A DNA stretch of 41,224 nt from an uncultured Bacteroidota bacterium (GCA_903899675.1 CAIUKP010000293.1:1-41224); one strand, 5' to 3'; positions 1 through 8,610 are shown, numbered from the stretch's first letter. The notes: generated by a model not told the origin, from the sequence alone. Translations and numbers: made by a program.

Positions 1-1
1 T

Positions 2-1105
2 GGAAAGATCTCTTCTCAAAGCCTGACTACTAGTAATCTGATAGTTACTGAATATACCCAAAATATCCAAATTCCGGGTTCTGGGTGGAAATCAATCGCC
101 TTTGGAGATGGCGAAGTTATCGCGCGCGTGTCTGGAAAAAGCTGGGATGATTTTGTAGAAGGAAATATTCTACGACCATTAGGAATGGAAGAAACTGCCG
201 GATCTTTTGATAGGCTCCCATCAAAGAAAGATGTAATTGATGCACATGCTCCAGTAAATGGAAAGGTTCAAGTGATTGCGAGAAGTACACTTCAGGTGGG
301 GCATTCGGCGGGAGGAATTAATTCGAATATCGTTGACCTATCCAAATGGGTTACCTGTTTATTGAATGGCGGAGAGAATGGTAATAAGAAGAGAATTTTT
401 TCTGCTGATGTTGCCAAAGAATTATGGACTCCCCAAACCATTATTCCGGTTACGGCTCCTGGGCCCTATCAAGTACATTTTTCAGCTTATGGATTAGGAT
501 TTGGCCTATCAGACGTAAAAGGAAAATTGCAAGCTTCACACACAGGAGGCTTAGAAGGAATGGTTACCCAGATTACTTTGATTCCAGAAATTAAATTAGG
601 GATTATTGTATTAACCAATCAACAGGAGGGTGGAGCATTTGTTGCAATTGCCAATCAAATAAAAGATGGATACATTGGTTCCACCGGCATCGACTGGCAC
701 AAAGTGTTGATTACAAACCGAAACCGACAATTGCAGGAAGCAAAAAAAATAACTGATTCCATCCAAATAGAAATTGAAAAAGCGAGTGGGCAGGCAACAC
801 AAAATTGGAAGCTCTATTTAGGAGAATACAGCGATAATTGGATGGGGGATGTAAATATTTATGTAAAAGATGGACAACCCTGGCTTTCCATGAAAAGATC
901 ACCCAAATTATCGGGGCGCCTATATCCTTACAAAGGAAACACCCTAGTAGTTCGGTGGAACGACCGTAGCATGGACGCAGATGCGTTTGTGAGCTTTGGG
1001 TTGGATGAAGAGGGTCTGGGTAAAACCATAACGATGCGGGCAATATCGCCGCTTACAGATTTCAGTTACGATTTCCACGACCTGCATTTCACACGCAAGC
1101 GGTAA
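2..1105 (+). CDS. Serine hydrolase (beta-lactamase-like, class C fold) with C-terminal DUF3471, 5'-truncated
   Basis: This is the C-terminal part of a penicillin-binding-protein/class C beta-lactamase family hydrolase. The frame is open from base 2, so the GTG at 128 in the ORF track is not a real start. From 'GEVIARVSGKSWDDF' onward it follows the family. An HTGG motif ('SHTGGLEGM') stands for the third active-site box, and the last ~100 residues look like DUF3471 ('YLGEYSDNWMGDV'). The SxxK and YxN boxes would lie upstream of the window. The first ~35 codons do not resemble what normally precedes this point, so the edge may be a frameshift or assembly artefact. It ends 3 bp from the convergent iorB-like gene. 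It is probably a secreted esterase or peptidase-like enzyme rather than an antibiotic-resistance beta-lactamase. A complete relative lies at 17851-19671. Confidence 0.85.
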   Translation, partial: GKISSQSLTTSNLIVTEYTQNIQIPGSGWKSIAFGDGEVIARVSGKSWDDFVEGNILRPLGMEETAGSFDRLPSKKDVIDAHAPVNGKVQVIARSTLQVGHSAGGINSNIVDLSKWVTCLLNGGENGNKKRIFSADVAKELWTPQTIIPVTAPGPYQVHFSAYGLGFGLSDVKGKLQASHTGGLEGMVTQITLIPEIKLGIIVLTNQQEGGAFVAIANQIKDGYIGSTGIDWHKVLITNRNRQLQEAKKITDSIQIEIEKASGQATQNWKLYLGEYSDNWMGDVNIYVKDGQPWLSMKRSPKLSGRLYPYKGNTLVVRWNDRSMDADAFVSFGLDEEGLGKTITMRAISPLTDFSYDFHDLHFTRKR

Positions 1106-1108
1106 TAA

Positions 1109-3310
1109 TTAAATAGTATAGCCCTTATTTTTAAGCGGCAACTCTCTCACCCGAACGCCGGTTGCTGCAGCAATTGCATTCATTAACCCGGGAATAACCG
1201 AGGGAACACTGGTTTCGCCTGCTCCGCCAGGTTCTGCATTACTTGAAATTATGTGTATTTCCAGCGCAGGCACATCAGGCATGCGAGCAACCTGAAAATC
1301 GAAAAAGCTGCTTTGCTGAACCACGCCATTGGCTAAGGTTATTTCGCTTTTTAATACAGCACTCAATCCCCATACAAATCCACCTTCTACCTGATTGGCA
1401 AAACCATCGGGGTCAATTACCATGCCTACATCAGTAGCCACTACAGCCCGAAGAATTTTTATTTTCTTGGTTTTACTTACACTTACTTCAAAAGCATGCG
1501 CTGTATAGGCTTTTGCGTGGTTATAAAAACAGCAGGCAATCCCAACTCCTCTGCCTGCGCCTCTTTTTTTATTCCAATCAATTTTTTCTGCTGCCAATTC
1601 AATTACTGCGGAAAGTCGGGCAGGATCAAACAGGGTACCATCTTTTATTTTCTTGGCCGGCATATTTTTTAATAGCGAGAGTCGGTATTCAACCGGATCT
1701 ACCCCAGCTTTTTTGGCTAACTCGTCTATAAAACATTCAATTACTACATTGTTATAACTAAAGTTTACTGCCCGCCACCAGCCTTCTACCAGCGGAGATG
1801 GAGTTCTACTTACAGCCGAACGAAGGGAAGGAATAGCATAATACATATCCCCCATTGATCCGCCCTCTGCTTCCATAGCAAGCCAGTTGGCGTTCCCCTT
1901 CATGCCCAGTAAAAAATCAGCTACTGGAGCAATGGCTATTTTGTGCAACCAATCAGCCGGCTTTTTATCAGCACCCAGTTTAGCACTAAGTATATGAGAA
2001 GATGCCGGGCGATAGTTATCAAATTTCATATCATCTTCCCGCGTAAACATCAGCTGAACCGGGCGTTTTATTTGATAGGCTACCTGCATCGCTTCTGCGC
2101 TATAATCGGCGCTCAGTCTTCTACCAAAACCACCCCCAAGCGGCATCAGGTTGATGAAAATATCTTTAGAAGTAAGTCCGAAAAATTTGGTAGCCACCGA
2201 AGCGGTTTTGCCGGGGTTTTGAAACCCGCCCCACAAAGTAAATTTACCATTAGAAAAATCAGCAATACAGTTCAGGGGTTCCATGGCGGCATGTGCCACA
2301 AAGGGGATTTGATAACTTGCCGTAATCCACTCTCCATCTGGTTGCGGCATATCTTTTACGGCCGCACCCTTTTCGTTGTAAATCATATCCGGCGCCTTTT
2401 GCAGGCGAGCGGCTTGTTCAGCAAAATAAGTGGCGCTGCTTTTTTCATTCGAACCAGCGGGATAGGTCCACTGCACCTGTAAGCTTTTCTGAGCGCGTAA
2501 GGCAGCCCAGCGCGTGTTAGCAACAATGGCAACCCCGCTTCTGGTTTCCAGCTGATCGCCCATCTCTTTCATCTCGAATAACTCAACAATGCCATCAATA
2601 GTAGCAACAGATTGTTTGTTCCAGGAAGCGACTTTTCCTCCCATAACCGGACAACGAACAATAACGGCATATAGCATATTGGGAACCCGATAGTCGAGCC
2701 CATATTTAAGTTTTCCCGTAACAATGTCGCGGATATTATTTTTTTTAACCCCGGGCTTGCCGATGACGGTAAAATCTTTATAATTTTTTAGCACTGGATC
2801 TTTTGGAATCGGAAGCGCGGAAGCTTTTGCAATCAGGTCTTTAAAAGCAATGGACTGATTGGTGGTGGTATTGATAACGCGACTTTTTTGTGCGCGGCAA
2901 TTATCAACCGAAATACCCCATTCGTTGGCGGCGGCCTTAATCAGCATTTCTCTTGCTGCGGCACCGGCTTTGCGCAGGGGCATAAACTCACGGAGGATGC
3001 TGGTACTTCCGCCGGTAGAATAATTAAAACCACTGCTAGGGCTATAAGGAAGCGCTTCTGCGATTACTTGTTTTGGATCCGCTTCCAACTCTTCCGCCAC
3101 AATCAGGGGCAATGAGGTTTGAACGCCCTGGCCCATTTCCTGCTTATATACATACACGATGATTTTTCCGTCGGAACAGAGTTTAATCAGTGGGCTGGGT
3201 TGAAAGCAGATAGGGTCGTGGGCAGCGAATACGGGTAGGGGAACCAGCTGAGCAACCACCCAGCCACCAGATAGAAACGAGCTAAGTTGAATAAACGCTC
3301 TTCTTTGCAT
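1109..3310 (-). CDS. Xanthine dehydrogenase-family molybdopterin-binding subunit (IorB-like)
   Basis: Large catalytic subunit of a periplasmic molybdenum hydroxylase of the isoquinoline 1-oxidoreductase / aldehyde oxidase type. It binds the molybdopterin cofactor and hydroxylates an aldehyde or N-heterocycle; the substrate cannot be told from sequence. The N-terminus 'MQRRAFIQLSSFLSGG' is a twin-arginine-like export signal. The cofactor-binding motif 'GGGFGRR' lies near residue 393 and the catalytic Glu lies in 'EPGGAGETS' near residue 700. The ORF track starts at a TTG (3316); I prefer the ATG at 3308-3310, which puts the RR motif at the very N-terminus and gives 733 aa. It follows the 2Fe-2S subunit with 6 bp between, so the two form a two-gene operon. 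No flavin subunit is nearby, as is usual for Ior-type enzymes, which pass electrons to a cytochrome. Confidence 0.9.
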   Translation of the reverse strand: MQRRAFIQLSSFLSGGWVVAQLVPLPVFAAHDPICFQPSPLIKLCSDGKIIVYVYKQEMGQGVQTSLPLIVAEELEADPKQVIAEALPYSPSSGFNYSTGGSTSILREFMPLRKAGAAAREMLIKAAANEWGISVDNCRAQKSRVINTTTNQSIAFKDLIAKASALPIPKDPVLKNYKDFTVIGKPGVKKNNIRDIVTGKLKYGLDYRVPNMLYAVIVRCPVMGGKVASWNKQSVATIDGIVELFEMKEMGDQLETRSGVAIVANTRWAALRAQKSLQVQWTYPAGSNEKSSATYFAEQAARLQKAPDMIYNEKGAAVKDMPQPDGEWITASYQIPFVAHAAMEPLNCIADFSNGKFTLWGGFQNPGKTASVATKFFGLTSKDIFINLMPLGGGFGRRLSADYSAEAMQVAYQIKRPVQLMFTREDDMKFDNYRPASSHILSAKLGADKKPADWLHKIAIAPVADFLLGMKGNANWLAMEAEGGSMGDMYYAIPSLRSAVSRTPSPLVEGWWRAVNFSYNNVVIECFIDELAKKAGVDPVEYRLSLLKNMPAKKIKDGTLFDPARLSAVIELAAEKIDWNKKRGAGRGVGIACCFYNHAKAYTAHAFEVSVSKTKKIKILRAVVATDVGMVIDPDGFANQVEGGFVWGLSAVLKSEITLANGVVQQSSFFDFQVARMPDVPALEIHIISSNAEPGGAGETSVPSVIPGLMNAIAAATGVRVRELPLKNKGYTI

Positions 3311-3316
3311 AATCAA

Positions 3317-3781
3317 TTATTTATTGCCGAGTTCGGCTGCTTTGTGAATCGCTTTTTTAATTCGGGCATAGGTACCACATCTACACACCAACCCCTGCAT
3401 TGCCTCATCAATTTGTTCGTTGGTTGGTTGCGGGAATGTTTGCAGGAGCGCAACGGAGGTCATGATTTGACCGACCTGACAATACCCACATTGCGGTACA
3501 TTGATTTCCATCCAGGCTTGCTGCACCACATGGGTTCCTTCTTCGCTCAGTCCTTCTATGGTAGTAACGGTTTTACCAACGCAGGCGGCGGCGGTGTATT
3601 GACAGGATCGAATGGGCTTGCCGTTTATTAGAACGGTACAAGCACCGCAGGAGCCAACGCCACAGCCATATTTGGTGCCGGTAAGGTCGAGCACATCGCG
3701 CAGCACCCAAAGCAGGGGCATATCTGCGGGCGCTTCAACGGGCTGCGATTTTCCATTAATTGTTAGTTGGTATTCGGGCAT
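3317..3781 (-). CDS. (2Fe-2S)-binding subunit of the molybdenum hydroxylase (IorA-like)
   Basis: Small electron-transfer subunit that partners the IorB-like protein encoded directly downstream. The N-terminal plant-type ferredoxin domain has C40, C45, C48 and C60 ('[11 protein letters not shown]...RSC'). The C-terminal four-helix [2Fe-2S] domain has C98, C101, C133 and C135 ('CGYCQVG', 'CRCGTY'). At 154 aa it has the normal family length and both clusters look intact. It has no signal peptide; in this family the small subunit is thought to be exported already folded with the Tat-tagged large subunit. The ATG at 3779-3781 is clear. The gene is divergent from the DUF6922 gene across a 136-bp gap. 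Confidence 0.92.
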   Translation of the reverse strand: MPEYQLTINGKSQPVEAPADMPLLWVLRDVLDLTGTKYGCGVGSCGACTVLINGKPIRSCQYTAAACVGKTVTTIEGLSEEGTHVVQQAWMEINVPQCGYCQVGQIMTSVALLQTFPQPTNEQIDEAMQGLVCRCGTYARIKKAIHKAAELGNK

Positions 3782-3917
3782 AGTGAAAAGTTAGGATAGA
3801 TGAAGTTACAAAAGGGATTGCAGAAATAGGGATAATTGATGGAGTGCTTTTTGGGGGCGAGGGGAGTTGTGCGGAAACCGCTGCTAATCCATCCGAAGAA
3901 ATCCCTAATTTTATTTG

Positions 3918-4196
3918 ATGGAACCAAAAAGCCCGCCTGTTTTTGATAAGTGCATTTTCTGGGATGTAGATCTTGAAAAAATAGACTATCAGAAAACCGC
4001 AACTTTTATAATACAAAGAGTATTTGAGAGGGGCGACGTGGACGATATTCGAAATTGTAGGCGATACTATGGAGACGAAAAAGTAACGGAAGCCCTACTG
4101 AATGTAAAGTGGATGCCACTAAAAAGAATGTATTTGGCCAGCGCTGTAATCAATCGGCCCCTTAAAGATTTTATATTTTACAGAGAGGGGCTCTGA
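3918..4196 (+). CDS. DUF6922-like small protein (orphan antitoxin-like)
   Basis: A 92-aa protein. The pattern 'FWDVDLEKIDYQKTATFIIQRVFERGDVDDIR...YYGDEKVTEAL' matches my recollection of the DUF6922 family, which in Bacteroidota often sits next to AbiEii/AbiGii-type nucleotidyltransferase toxins or other small mobile modules. Function is not established. No nucleotidyltransferase ORF is adjacent: the neighbours are iorA (divergent) and a gamma-glutamyltransferase-family gene. The gene therefore appears alone, either as a leftover of a lost two-gene module or as a free-standing regulator. The track start is a TTG; the next codon, ATG at 3918, is preferred. Family assignment is from memory of the motif, not from a search. 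Confidence 0.7.
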   Translation: MEPKSPPVFDKCIFWDVDLEKIDYQKTATFIIQRVFERGDVDDIRNCRRYYGDEKVTEALLNVKWMPLKRMYLASAVINRPLKDFIFYREGL

Positions 4197-4272
4197 CCGA
4201 CCCATTCATCCGCTCGCCCAATTCTTTCGAAATAATTACACGAATGCATTAATTTGCCGCAAACACAAGTAC

Positions 4273-6168
4273 ATGAAAAAACTGCTTTTGATAGCCGGCG
4301 CAATGATGGTGCTGGTATGCGCATTACAGGCACAGCCTACCCAAAAACCGCCATTGCACGGAAAAAACTGGATGGCCATAACCGGAAAACCGCTGGCGGC
4401 CACTGCCGGATCGATCGTTTTTCAACAGGGCGGCAATGCGGTGGATGCGGCTTGTGCCATGCTGGCGGCTACCTGCACCATGTGGGACGTATTAAGCTGG
4501 GGCGGAGAAACGCAGGCATTGATTTATAATCCGAAAACCAAAAAAGTTATTGGCATCAATGCCCTCGGAGTTGCCCCCACTGGAGCAACCCCGGCATTTT
4601 TTAAAGAAAGGGGCTATCAGTTTCCGCCGGAGTATGGTCCGCTGGCAGCCATAACCCCCGGAACCGTTGGCGGAATTTGCCACATGCTACAGCAATATGG
4701 TACCATGAGTTTGCAAAAAGTATTGGCACCGGCCATGCAGCTGGCAGCGGGCTATCCCATAGAGGCGCAAACCGCCAACAGCATTGAGCGCGCAAAAGAC
4801 CGCATTAAGCAATGGCCTTACAGTAAAAAAGTCTTCTTGCCGCACCTGGGTGAAAAACGTGAAGCACCGGAAGCGGGAGAAATATTTGTGCAGCAGGATT
4901 TGCTGAACACCCTCACCAAGCTGGTGGAAGCGGAACAACAGGCACTTAAAAAAGGCAAATCTCGCATCGAGGCCATCCAAGCTGCTTGCGACCGATTTTA
5001 TAAAGGGGATGTTGCCGAAGAGTTTGTTCGGGGTAGTAAAGAGCAGGGTGGATTGATAACAATGCAAGATCTGGCCAATTGGAAAGTAAAAGAAGAAGAG
5101 CCTATGCACGTGAATTATCGTGGCGTAGAAGTATATAAATTATCTCAGTGGACGCAGGGGCCGATGTTATTACAATCGCTGAACATGCTGGAGCCGCTTG
5201 ATTTGAAGGCAATGGGGTATAATTCTCCGGAGTATATCCACACCATGTATCAGGTAATGAACATGACGTTTGCCGATCGCGATTTTTATTATGGAGATCC
5301 TGCCTACAATATTGGCCAACCGATGCAAGGGCTGTTGAGCAAAGACTATGCAAAAGCAAGACTGGCGCAAATGCGCAAGGATGGAAACGATCCGCAGGTG
5401 ATGCCGGGCGATCCGTATCCTTTCGAGGGCCGGAAAAATCCCTATAACCAATTATTGGAGGGCCGAAAAAAATTGACCGACAGCACAAACAAACGAAACT
5501 TTTTGCCGACACATGATAGTGGCGGAACGGCAATGAATAACGAGCGCGAAGCCTATATGGAGCGGCTTTGGCTAGGCACAACCAGCGTAGAGGCTGCCGA
5601 TAAAGATGGCTGGGTGGTTTCCATCACCCCCAGCGGCGGATGGGTGCCGGCAACCATTGCGGGCAATACGGGTGTGGGTATGAGTCAGCGCCTGCAGAGC
5701 TTTGTGCTGGATTCCGCCATCAACCCTTTTAATGTGGTGGCCCCCGGCAAACGCCCACGGGTTACTCTTACCCCTTCACTTGCTATGAAAAACGGGGAGC
5801 CTTATGTTGCGTTTGCTGTGCAGGGGGGTGACACACAGGATCAAAACCTGCTGCAGTTTTTGGTAAATATGGTAGACTTTGGCATGACGGTTCAACAAGC
5901 TACAGAGGCGGCAAATATCAACACCAATCAGCTATGGCTATCATTGGGAGGAACCAAACTAAGCGATCGCAGACCAAGGGCGGGCGAACTGCTGCTGGGT
6001 AACAAAACACCTCAAGCCACCCGAGATGCGCTTAAGAAAATGGGCTATACCATAAGCCTGGGCGACAGAACGAGTGGGCCTATCAATGCGATATTTCTCG
6101 ACAAAAAACACGGAACCCTTTGGGGCGGGTCGTCTAATAATGGCGAAGACTACGGAATTGGCTGGTAA
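4273..6168 (+). CDS. Gamma-glutamyltransferase-family protein, secreted (Ntn hydrolase)
   Basis: Secreted or periplasmic N-terminal-nucleophile hydrolase; family members cleave gamma-glutamyl or related amide bonds after self-processing into large and small subunits. A signal peptide ('MKKLLLIAGAMMVLVCALQAQ') is present. The predicted processing site and nucleophile Thr lie in 'LGTTSVEAADKDGWVVSIT' (T436/T437). The length of 631 aa is normal for an unprocessed precursor. Two canonical GGT features differ. The Ser-Ser of the PLSSM motif is replaced by 'RPRVTLTPSLA', and the following motif reads 'GGDTQDQNLLQ', which resembles YwrD/acylase-like members rather than classical GGT. True glutathione transpeptidation is therefore uncertain. 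The ATG at 4273 follows a weak promoter-like TTAATTTG (4249-4256). A strong terminator follows at 6208. Confidence 0.88.
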   Translation: MKKLLLIAGAMMVLVCALQAQPTQKPPLHGKNWMAITGKPLAATAGSIVFQQGGNAVDAACAMLAATCTMWDVLSWGGETQALIYNPKTKKVIGINALGVAPTGATPAFFKERGYQFPPEYGPLAAITPGTVGGICHMLQQYGTMSLQKVLAPAMQLAAGYPIEAQTANSIERAKDRIKQWPYSKKVFLPHLGEKREAPEAGEIFVQQDLLNTLTKLVEAEQQALKKGKSRIEAIQAACDRFYKGDVAEEFVRGSKEQGGLITMQDLANWKVKEEEPMHVNYRGVEVYKLSQWTQGPMLLQSLNMLEPLDLKAMGYNSPEYIHTMYQVMNMTFADRDFYYGDPAYNIGQPMQGLLSKDYAKARLAQMRKDGNDPQVMPGDPYPFEGRKNPYNQLLEGRKKLTDSTNKRNFLPTHDSGGTAMNNEREAYMERLWLGTTSVEAADKDGWVVSITPSGGWVPATIAGNTGVGMSQRLQSFVLDSAINPFNVVAPGKRPRVTLTPSLAMKNGEPYVAFAVQGGDTQDQNLLQFLVNMVDFGMTVQQATEAANINTNQLWLSLGGTKLSDRRPRAGELLLGNKTPQATRDALKKMGYTISLGDRTSGPINAIFLDKKHGTLWGGSSNNGEDYGIGW

Positions 6169-6207
6169 TCGGGGAAAAAACGGGTATAAATCAGGTATAA
6201 ACACGTG

Positions 6208-6235
6208 GGGGTTGGGTTAACCAACCCCTATTTTT
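6208..6235 (+). terminator. Intrinsic terminator after the GGT-family gene
   Basis: A perfect 8-bp stem GGGGTTGG / CCAACCCC (6208-6215 and 6221-6228) with loop GTTAA is followed by TATTTTT. It separates the GGT-family gene from the recA promoter. Confidence 0.85.
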
Positions 6236-6251
6236 GTACAATAAAGTAAAA

Positions 6252-6289
6252 ACTAATGACGTTAGTAAAAAAATACTAAAAAAATTAGT
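6252..6289. promoter_or_regulatory. Paired palindromic operators upstream of recA (ACTAA-N5-TTAGT x2)
   Basis: Two 15-bp dyads of identical half-sites are seen directly: ACTAATGACGTTAGT at 6252-6266 and ACTAAAAAAATTAGT at 6275-6289. Their centres are 23 bp apart. The second covers the likely -33 region of the recA promoter, the expected place for a repressor site. Because recA is a classic SOS gene, an SOS-type regulator is the leading guess. The half-sites do not match the E. coli, Firmicute or alphaproteobacterial LexA boxes. The regulator itself is not in this window. Confidence 0.6.
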
Positions 6290-6315
6290 TTGTTTGAACA
6301 TTGTTTGTATTTTTG
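6285..6315 (+). promoter_or_regulatory. Candidate recA promoter (Bacteroidota sigma type)
   Basis: A perfect -7 element TATTTTTG (TAnnTTTG) lies at 6308-6315. At the usual 19-nt spacing the -33 element would be TTAG (6285-6288), one mismatch from TTTG and inside the second palindrome. The predicted transcript start is near 6322, about 30 nt before the recA ATG. Confidence 0.55.
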
Positions 6316-6353
6316 TGGGAACGAACTACTAACCTCTATTAAAACGACACAAC

Positions 6354-7367
6354 ATGAGTAATGCAGAAAAACTGAAAGCGCTGAAGCTAACTATCGACAA
6401 GATAGACAAAGACTATGGCAAGGGAAGCGTGATGATGATGAACGAAAAAAGTCAAGAGCCGATGGAAGTTATTTCAACCGGATCCATTGGCCTGGATGTG
6501 GCTTTGGGTGTGGGTGGGCTTCCAAAAGGAAGAATTATCGAAATATATGGCCCGGAATCATCCGGTAAAACAACCATTGCCATACATGTTATTGCCGAGG
6601 CGCAGAAAAAGGGCGGCATGTGTGCGATTATTGATGCGGAGCACGCATTTGACAGCTCCTATGCCAAAAAGCTGGGGGTGGACGTAGACAACCTGTTGAT
6701 TTCACAGCCCGACTATGGAGAGCAGGCTCTGGAAATAGCCGATCGCCTGATTTTGTCCGGAGCATTGGATGTGGTGGTAATTGATTCGGTGGCAGCATTA
6801 GTTCCCAAAAGCGAACTTGAAGGAGAAATGGGCGACAGCAAAATGGGATTACACGCTCGTTTGATGAGTCAGGCGCTGCGTAAGCTTACGGCTACGATTA
6901 ATAAAACCAATACGGTATGTATATTCATTAACCAGTTGCGCGAAAAAATTGGTGTGATGTTTGGCAACCCCGAAACTACCACCGGAGGAAACGCACTTAA
7001 ATTTTATGCTTCCGTGCGCCTCGATATTCGTCGGATGACGCAGATCAAAGACGGCGATGCAGCAGTAGGCAACCACGTAAAAGTAAAAGTGGTAAAAAAT
7101 AAAGTGGCCCCTCCGTTCCGCGCGGCTGAATTCGATATTATTTTCGGCGAAGGCATCAGCAAACTGGGCGAAATCATCGACATGGGCGTAGAGCTGGGCA
7201 TTGTACAAAAAAGCGGTAGCTGGTTTAGCTATGAGGCGAACAAATTAGGTCAGGGACGAGATTCGGTAAAAACGTTATTACACGACAATCCCGAATTGGC
7301 CAACGAAATTGAAGCGAAGATTCGCGCAAAAGTTTCGGAGCAAAAAATTGCTGCCGCAGAAGCGTAA
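6354..7367 (+). CDS. recA: Recombinase RecA
   Basis: ATP-dependent strand-exchange protein of homologous recombination and co-protease of the SOS response; cytoplasmic, acting on single-stranded DNA. Walker A 'GPESSGKT' is at residues 66-73, Walker B is '[10 protein letters not shown]', and the conserved '[10 protein letters not shown]' and '[30 protein letters not shown]' (loop L2) are intact. The length of 337 aa is normal, with a short, Ala-rich C-terminal tail. The ATG is clear ('aacATGAGTAATGC'). It is a monocistronic unit between two strong terminators, with the paired palindromes at its promoter. recX lies far away at 29791, so the two are not co-transcribed. Confidence 0.99.
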   Translation: MSNAEKLKALKLTIDKIDKDYGKGSVMMMNEKSQEPMEVISTGSIGLDVALGVGGLPKGRIIEIYGPESSGKTTIAIHVIAEAQKKGGMCAIIDAEHAFDSSYAKKLGVDVDNLLISQPDYGEQALEIADRLILSGALDVVVIDSVAALVPKSELEGEMGDSKMGLHARLMSQALRKLTATINKTNTVCIFINQLREKIGVMFGNPETTTGGNALKFYASVRLDIRRMTQIKDGDAAVGNHVKVKVVKNKVAPPFRAAEFDIIFGEGISKLGEIIDMGVELGIVQKSGSWFSYEANKLGQGRDSVKTLLHDNPELANEIEAKIRAKVSEQKIAAAEA

Positions 7368-7512
7368 AACCCTTGCACGCACCACGCAAAAAATAGTGAA
7401 AAAGTTTCCTGCTGAGCTGCGGTATTAAAAGTATTTATGAAGTGCGCCCCCAAAGAAGGAAGGGCAGCGAATTATATAAAATGTGTTGTATAGGATAGAT
7501 GGTTTAGTTAGT

Positions 7513-7544
7513 AAAACCGTTCCTTTTCTAAGGAGCGGTTTTTT
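7513..7544 (+). terminator. Intrinsic terminator after recA
   Basis: A 13-bp stem AAAACCGTTCCTT / AAGGAGCGGTTTT (7513-7525 and 7530-7542, one G-U wobble) with loop TTCT is followed by TTATTTT. It lies 145 bp after the recA stop; no ORF worth calling lies between them. Confidence 0.9.
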
Positions 7545-7642
7545 ATTTTCAAAATAAAGTGCCGACTTCGCAACTGTGGAATAAATGAAAATCATTCATT
7601 GCCGCAACAGAAATAAGTATATTTATTGCTCATATACACAAG

Positions 7643-8593
7643 TTGATATACGGACTGCTCAGCATATGGACAAGATTGGCGATGCGTTGGTTTGTTCCTT
7701 CGCTTACTATACGTCCTGCAAAAAACTGGCAGCCTGGAAAGCCCACTTTGTTAGTGGCCAACCATCCCGATTCTTTTTTAGATGCTGTAATAATAGCGAT
7801 GGCCTGTAAGGGCCCCATTCATTTTTTAGCAAGGGGGGACGTGTTTACCAAACCCTGGCACAGAAAGTTGCTACGCCTGTTGAACATGTATCCGGTATAT
7901 CGAATTCGCGAAGGAAGAGAGCACGTGCATTTAAACCGAACCACTTTTCGCCATTCTCACAACGTGCTGGCAAACAATGGAACGTTGTTAATATTTATCG
8001 AAGGCATTTGTTTAAACACTCACGAGCTGCAGCCCTTTAAAAAAGGCGCGGCGCGTATTGCCCTAGAAGCTGCTGCCCTGCCGGGTTGCAGCTTCCTGCC
8101 GGTGGGAATCGCCTACAGCAGTTTTAGCCGAATAGGAAAAGCAGTAACCGTAATTTTTAGTGAGCCGATTTTTCCGCAGCAAGTTTTTGATGGGGATGAA
8201 GAACAGGCAAACCTGGCCCGTTTTAACCGCATCCTTTTTCCAAAACTAGAAGCCTGCATACAAATTCCATCAGCCAATCTAACATCGGCTCCTTCTACAT
8301 TATTGCAGTTATTATATTGGATAACCACGGCGCTTCACTTTCCATTTTATGTTCCCCTGCGAAGCAAAATTGCATCACTTACGCGGGGAACCGTATTTTA
8401 TGATTCGATGTTGTTTGCAGCCCTGCTTTTCTTATATCCAATTTATTTATCACTTATCTGGATGTTGCTTTTTGTGTTAGGGGCTGGTGCAATACTCTCC
8501 ACAATATTGACCGCAGGCCTGCCGGCATCGGCCTTGTATGTGTTATCAAGTAGGCTGGTGGCGAAATCTAATCAGCAAGCCGTATCTTCATAG
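7643..8593 (+). CDS. PlsC-like 1-acylglycerol-3-phosphate acyltransferase-family protein
   Basis: Membrane-associated acyltransferase, probably in phospholipid synthesis or acylation of another lipid acceptor. The catalytic H-D motif is 'NHPDSFLDA' near residue 40. The second conserved block is 'YPVYRIREGRE' and the third is 'LLIFIEGICLN', which corresponds to the acceptor-binding 'FPEG' block, here 'IEG'. Two or more hydrophobic segments follow after about residue 245. There is no ATG between the upstream in-frame TGA (7586) and the family-typical N-terminus 'MIYGLLSIWTRLAMRWF', so the TTG at 7643 is the likely start; the ATG at 7682 would remove conserved sequence. It is first in a run with mgsA (17-bp gap). 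Confidence 0.85.
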   Translation: MIYGLLSIWTRLAMRWFVPSLTIRPAKNWQPGKPTLLVANHPDSFLDAVIIAMACKGPIHFLARGDVFTKPWHRKLLRLLNMYPVYRIREGREHVHLNRTTFRHSHNVLANNGTLLIFIEGICLNTHELQPFKKGAARIALEAAALPGCSFLPVGIAYSSFSRIGKAVTVIFSEPIFPQQVFDGDEEQANLARFNRILFPKLEACIQIPSANLTSAPSTLLQLLYWITTALHFPFYVPLRSKIASLTRGTVFYDSMLFAALLFLYPIYLSLIWMLLFVLGAGAILSTILTAGLPASALYVLSSRLVAKSNQQAVSS

Positions 8594-8610
8594 TTACCAA
8601 TCCACTGCGC

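Noticed and set aside
3873-3883. GCGG-AAA-CCGC mini-hairpin in the iorA/DUF6922 divergent gap
   Set aside because: Only a 4-bp stem, with no link to a promoter element.
4687-5109. Minus-strand 140-aa ORF inside the GGT-family gene
   Set aside because: Antisense shadow of a well-conserved coding frame with no recognisable domain; the same applies to 5102-5581, 6849-7208, 12332-12796, 20021-20359, 31608-31964, 1943-2482 and similar track lines.
7582-7600. Fur-box-like sequence ATGAAAATCATTCAT before the PlsC-like gene
   Set aside because: Only a short ATGA-aaa-TCAT dyad matches; it sits directly after the recA terminator and no iron-related gene follows.
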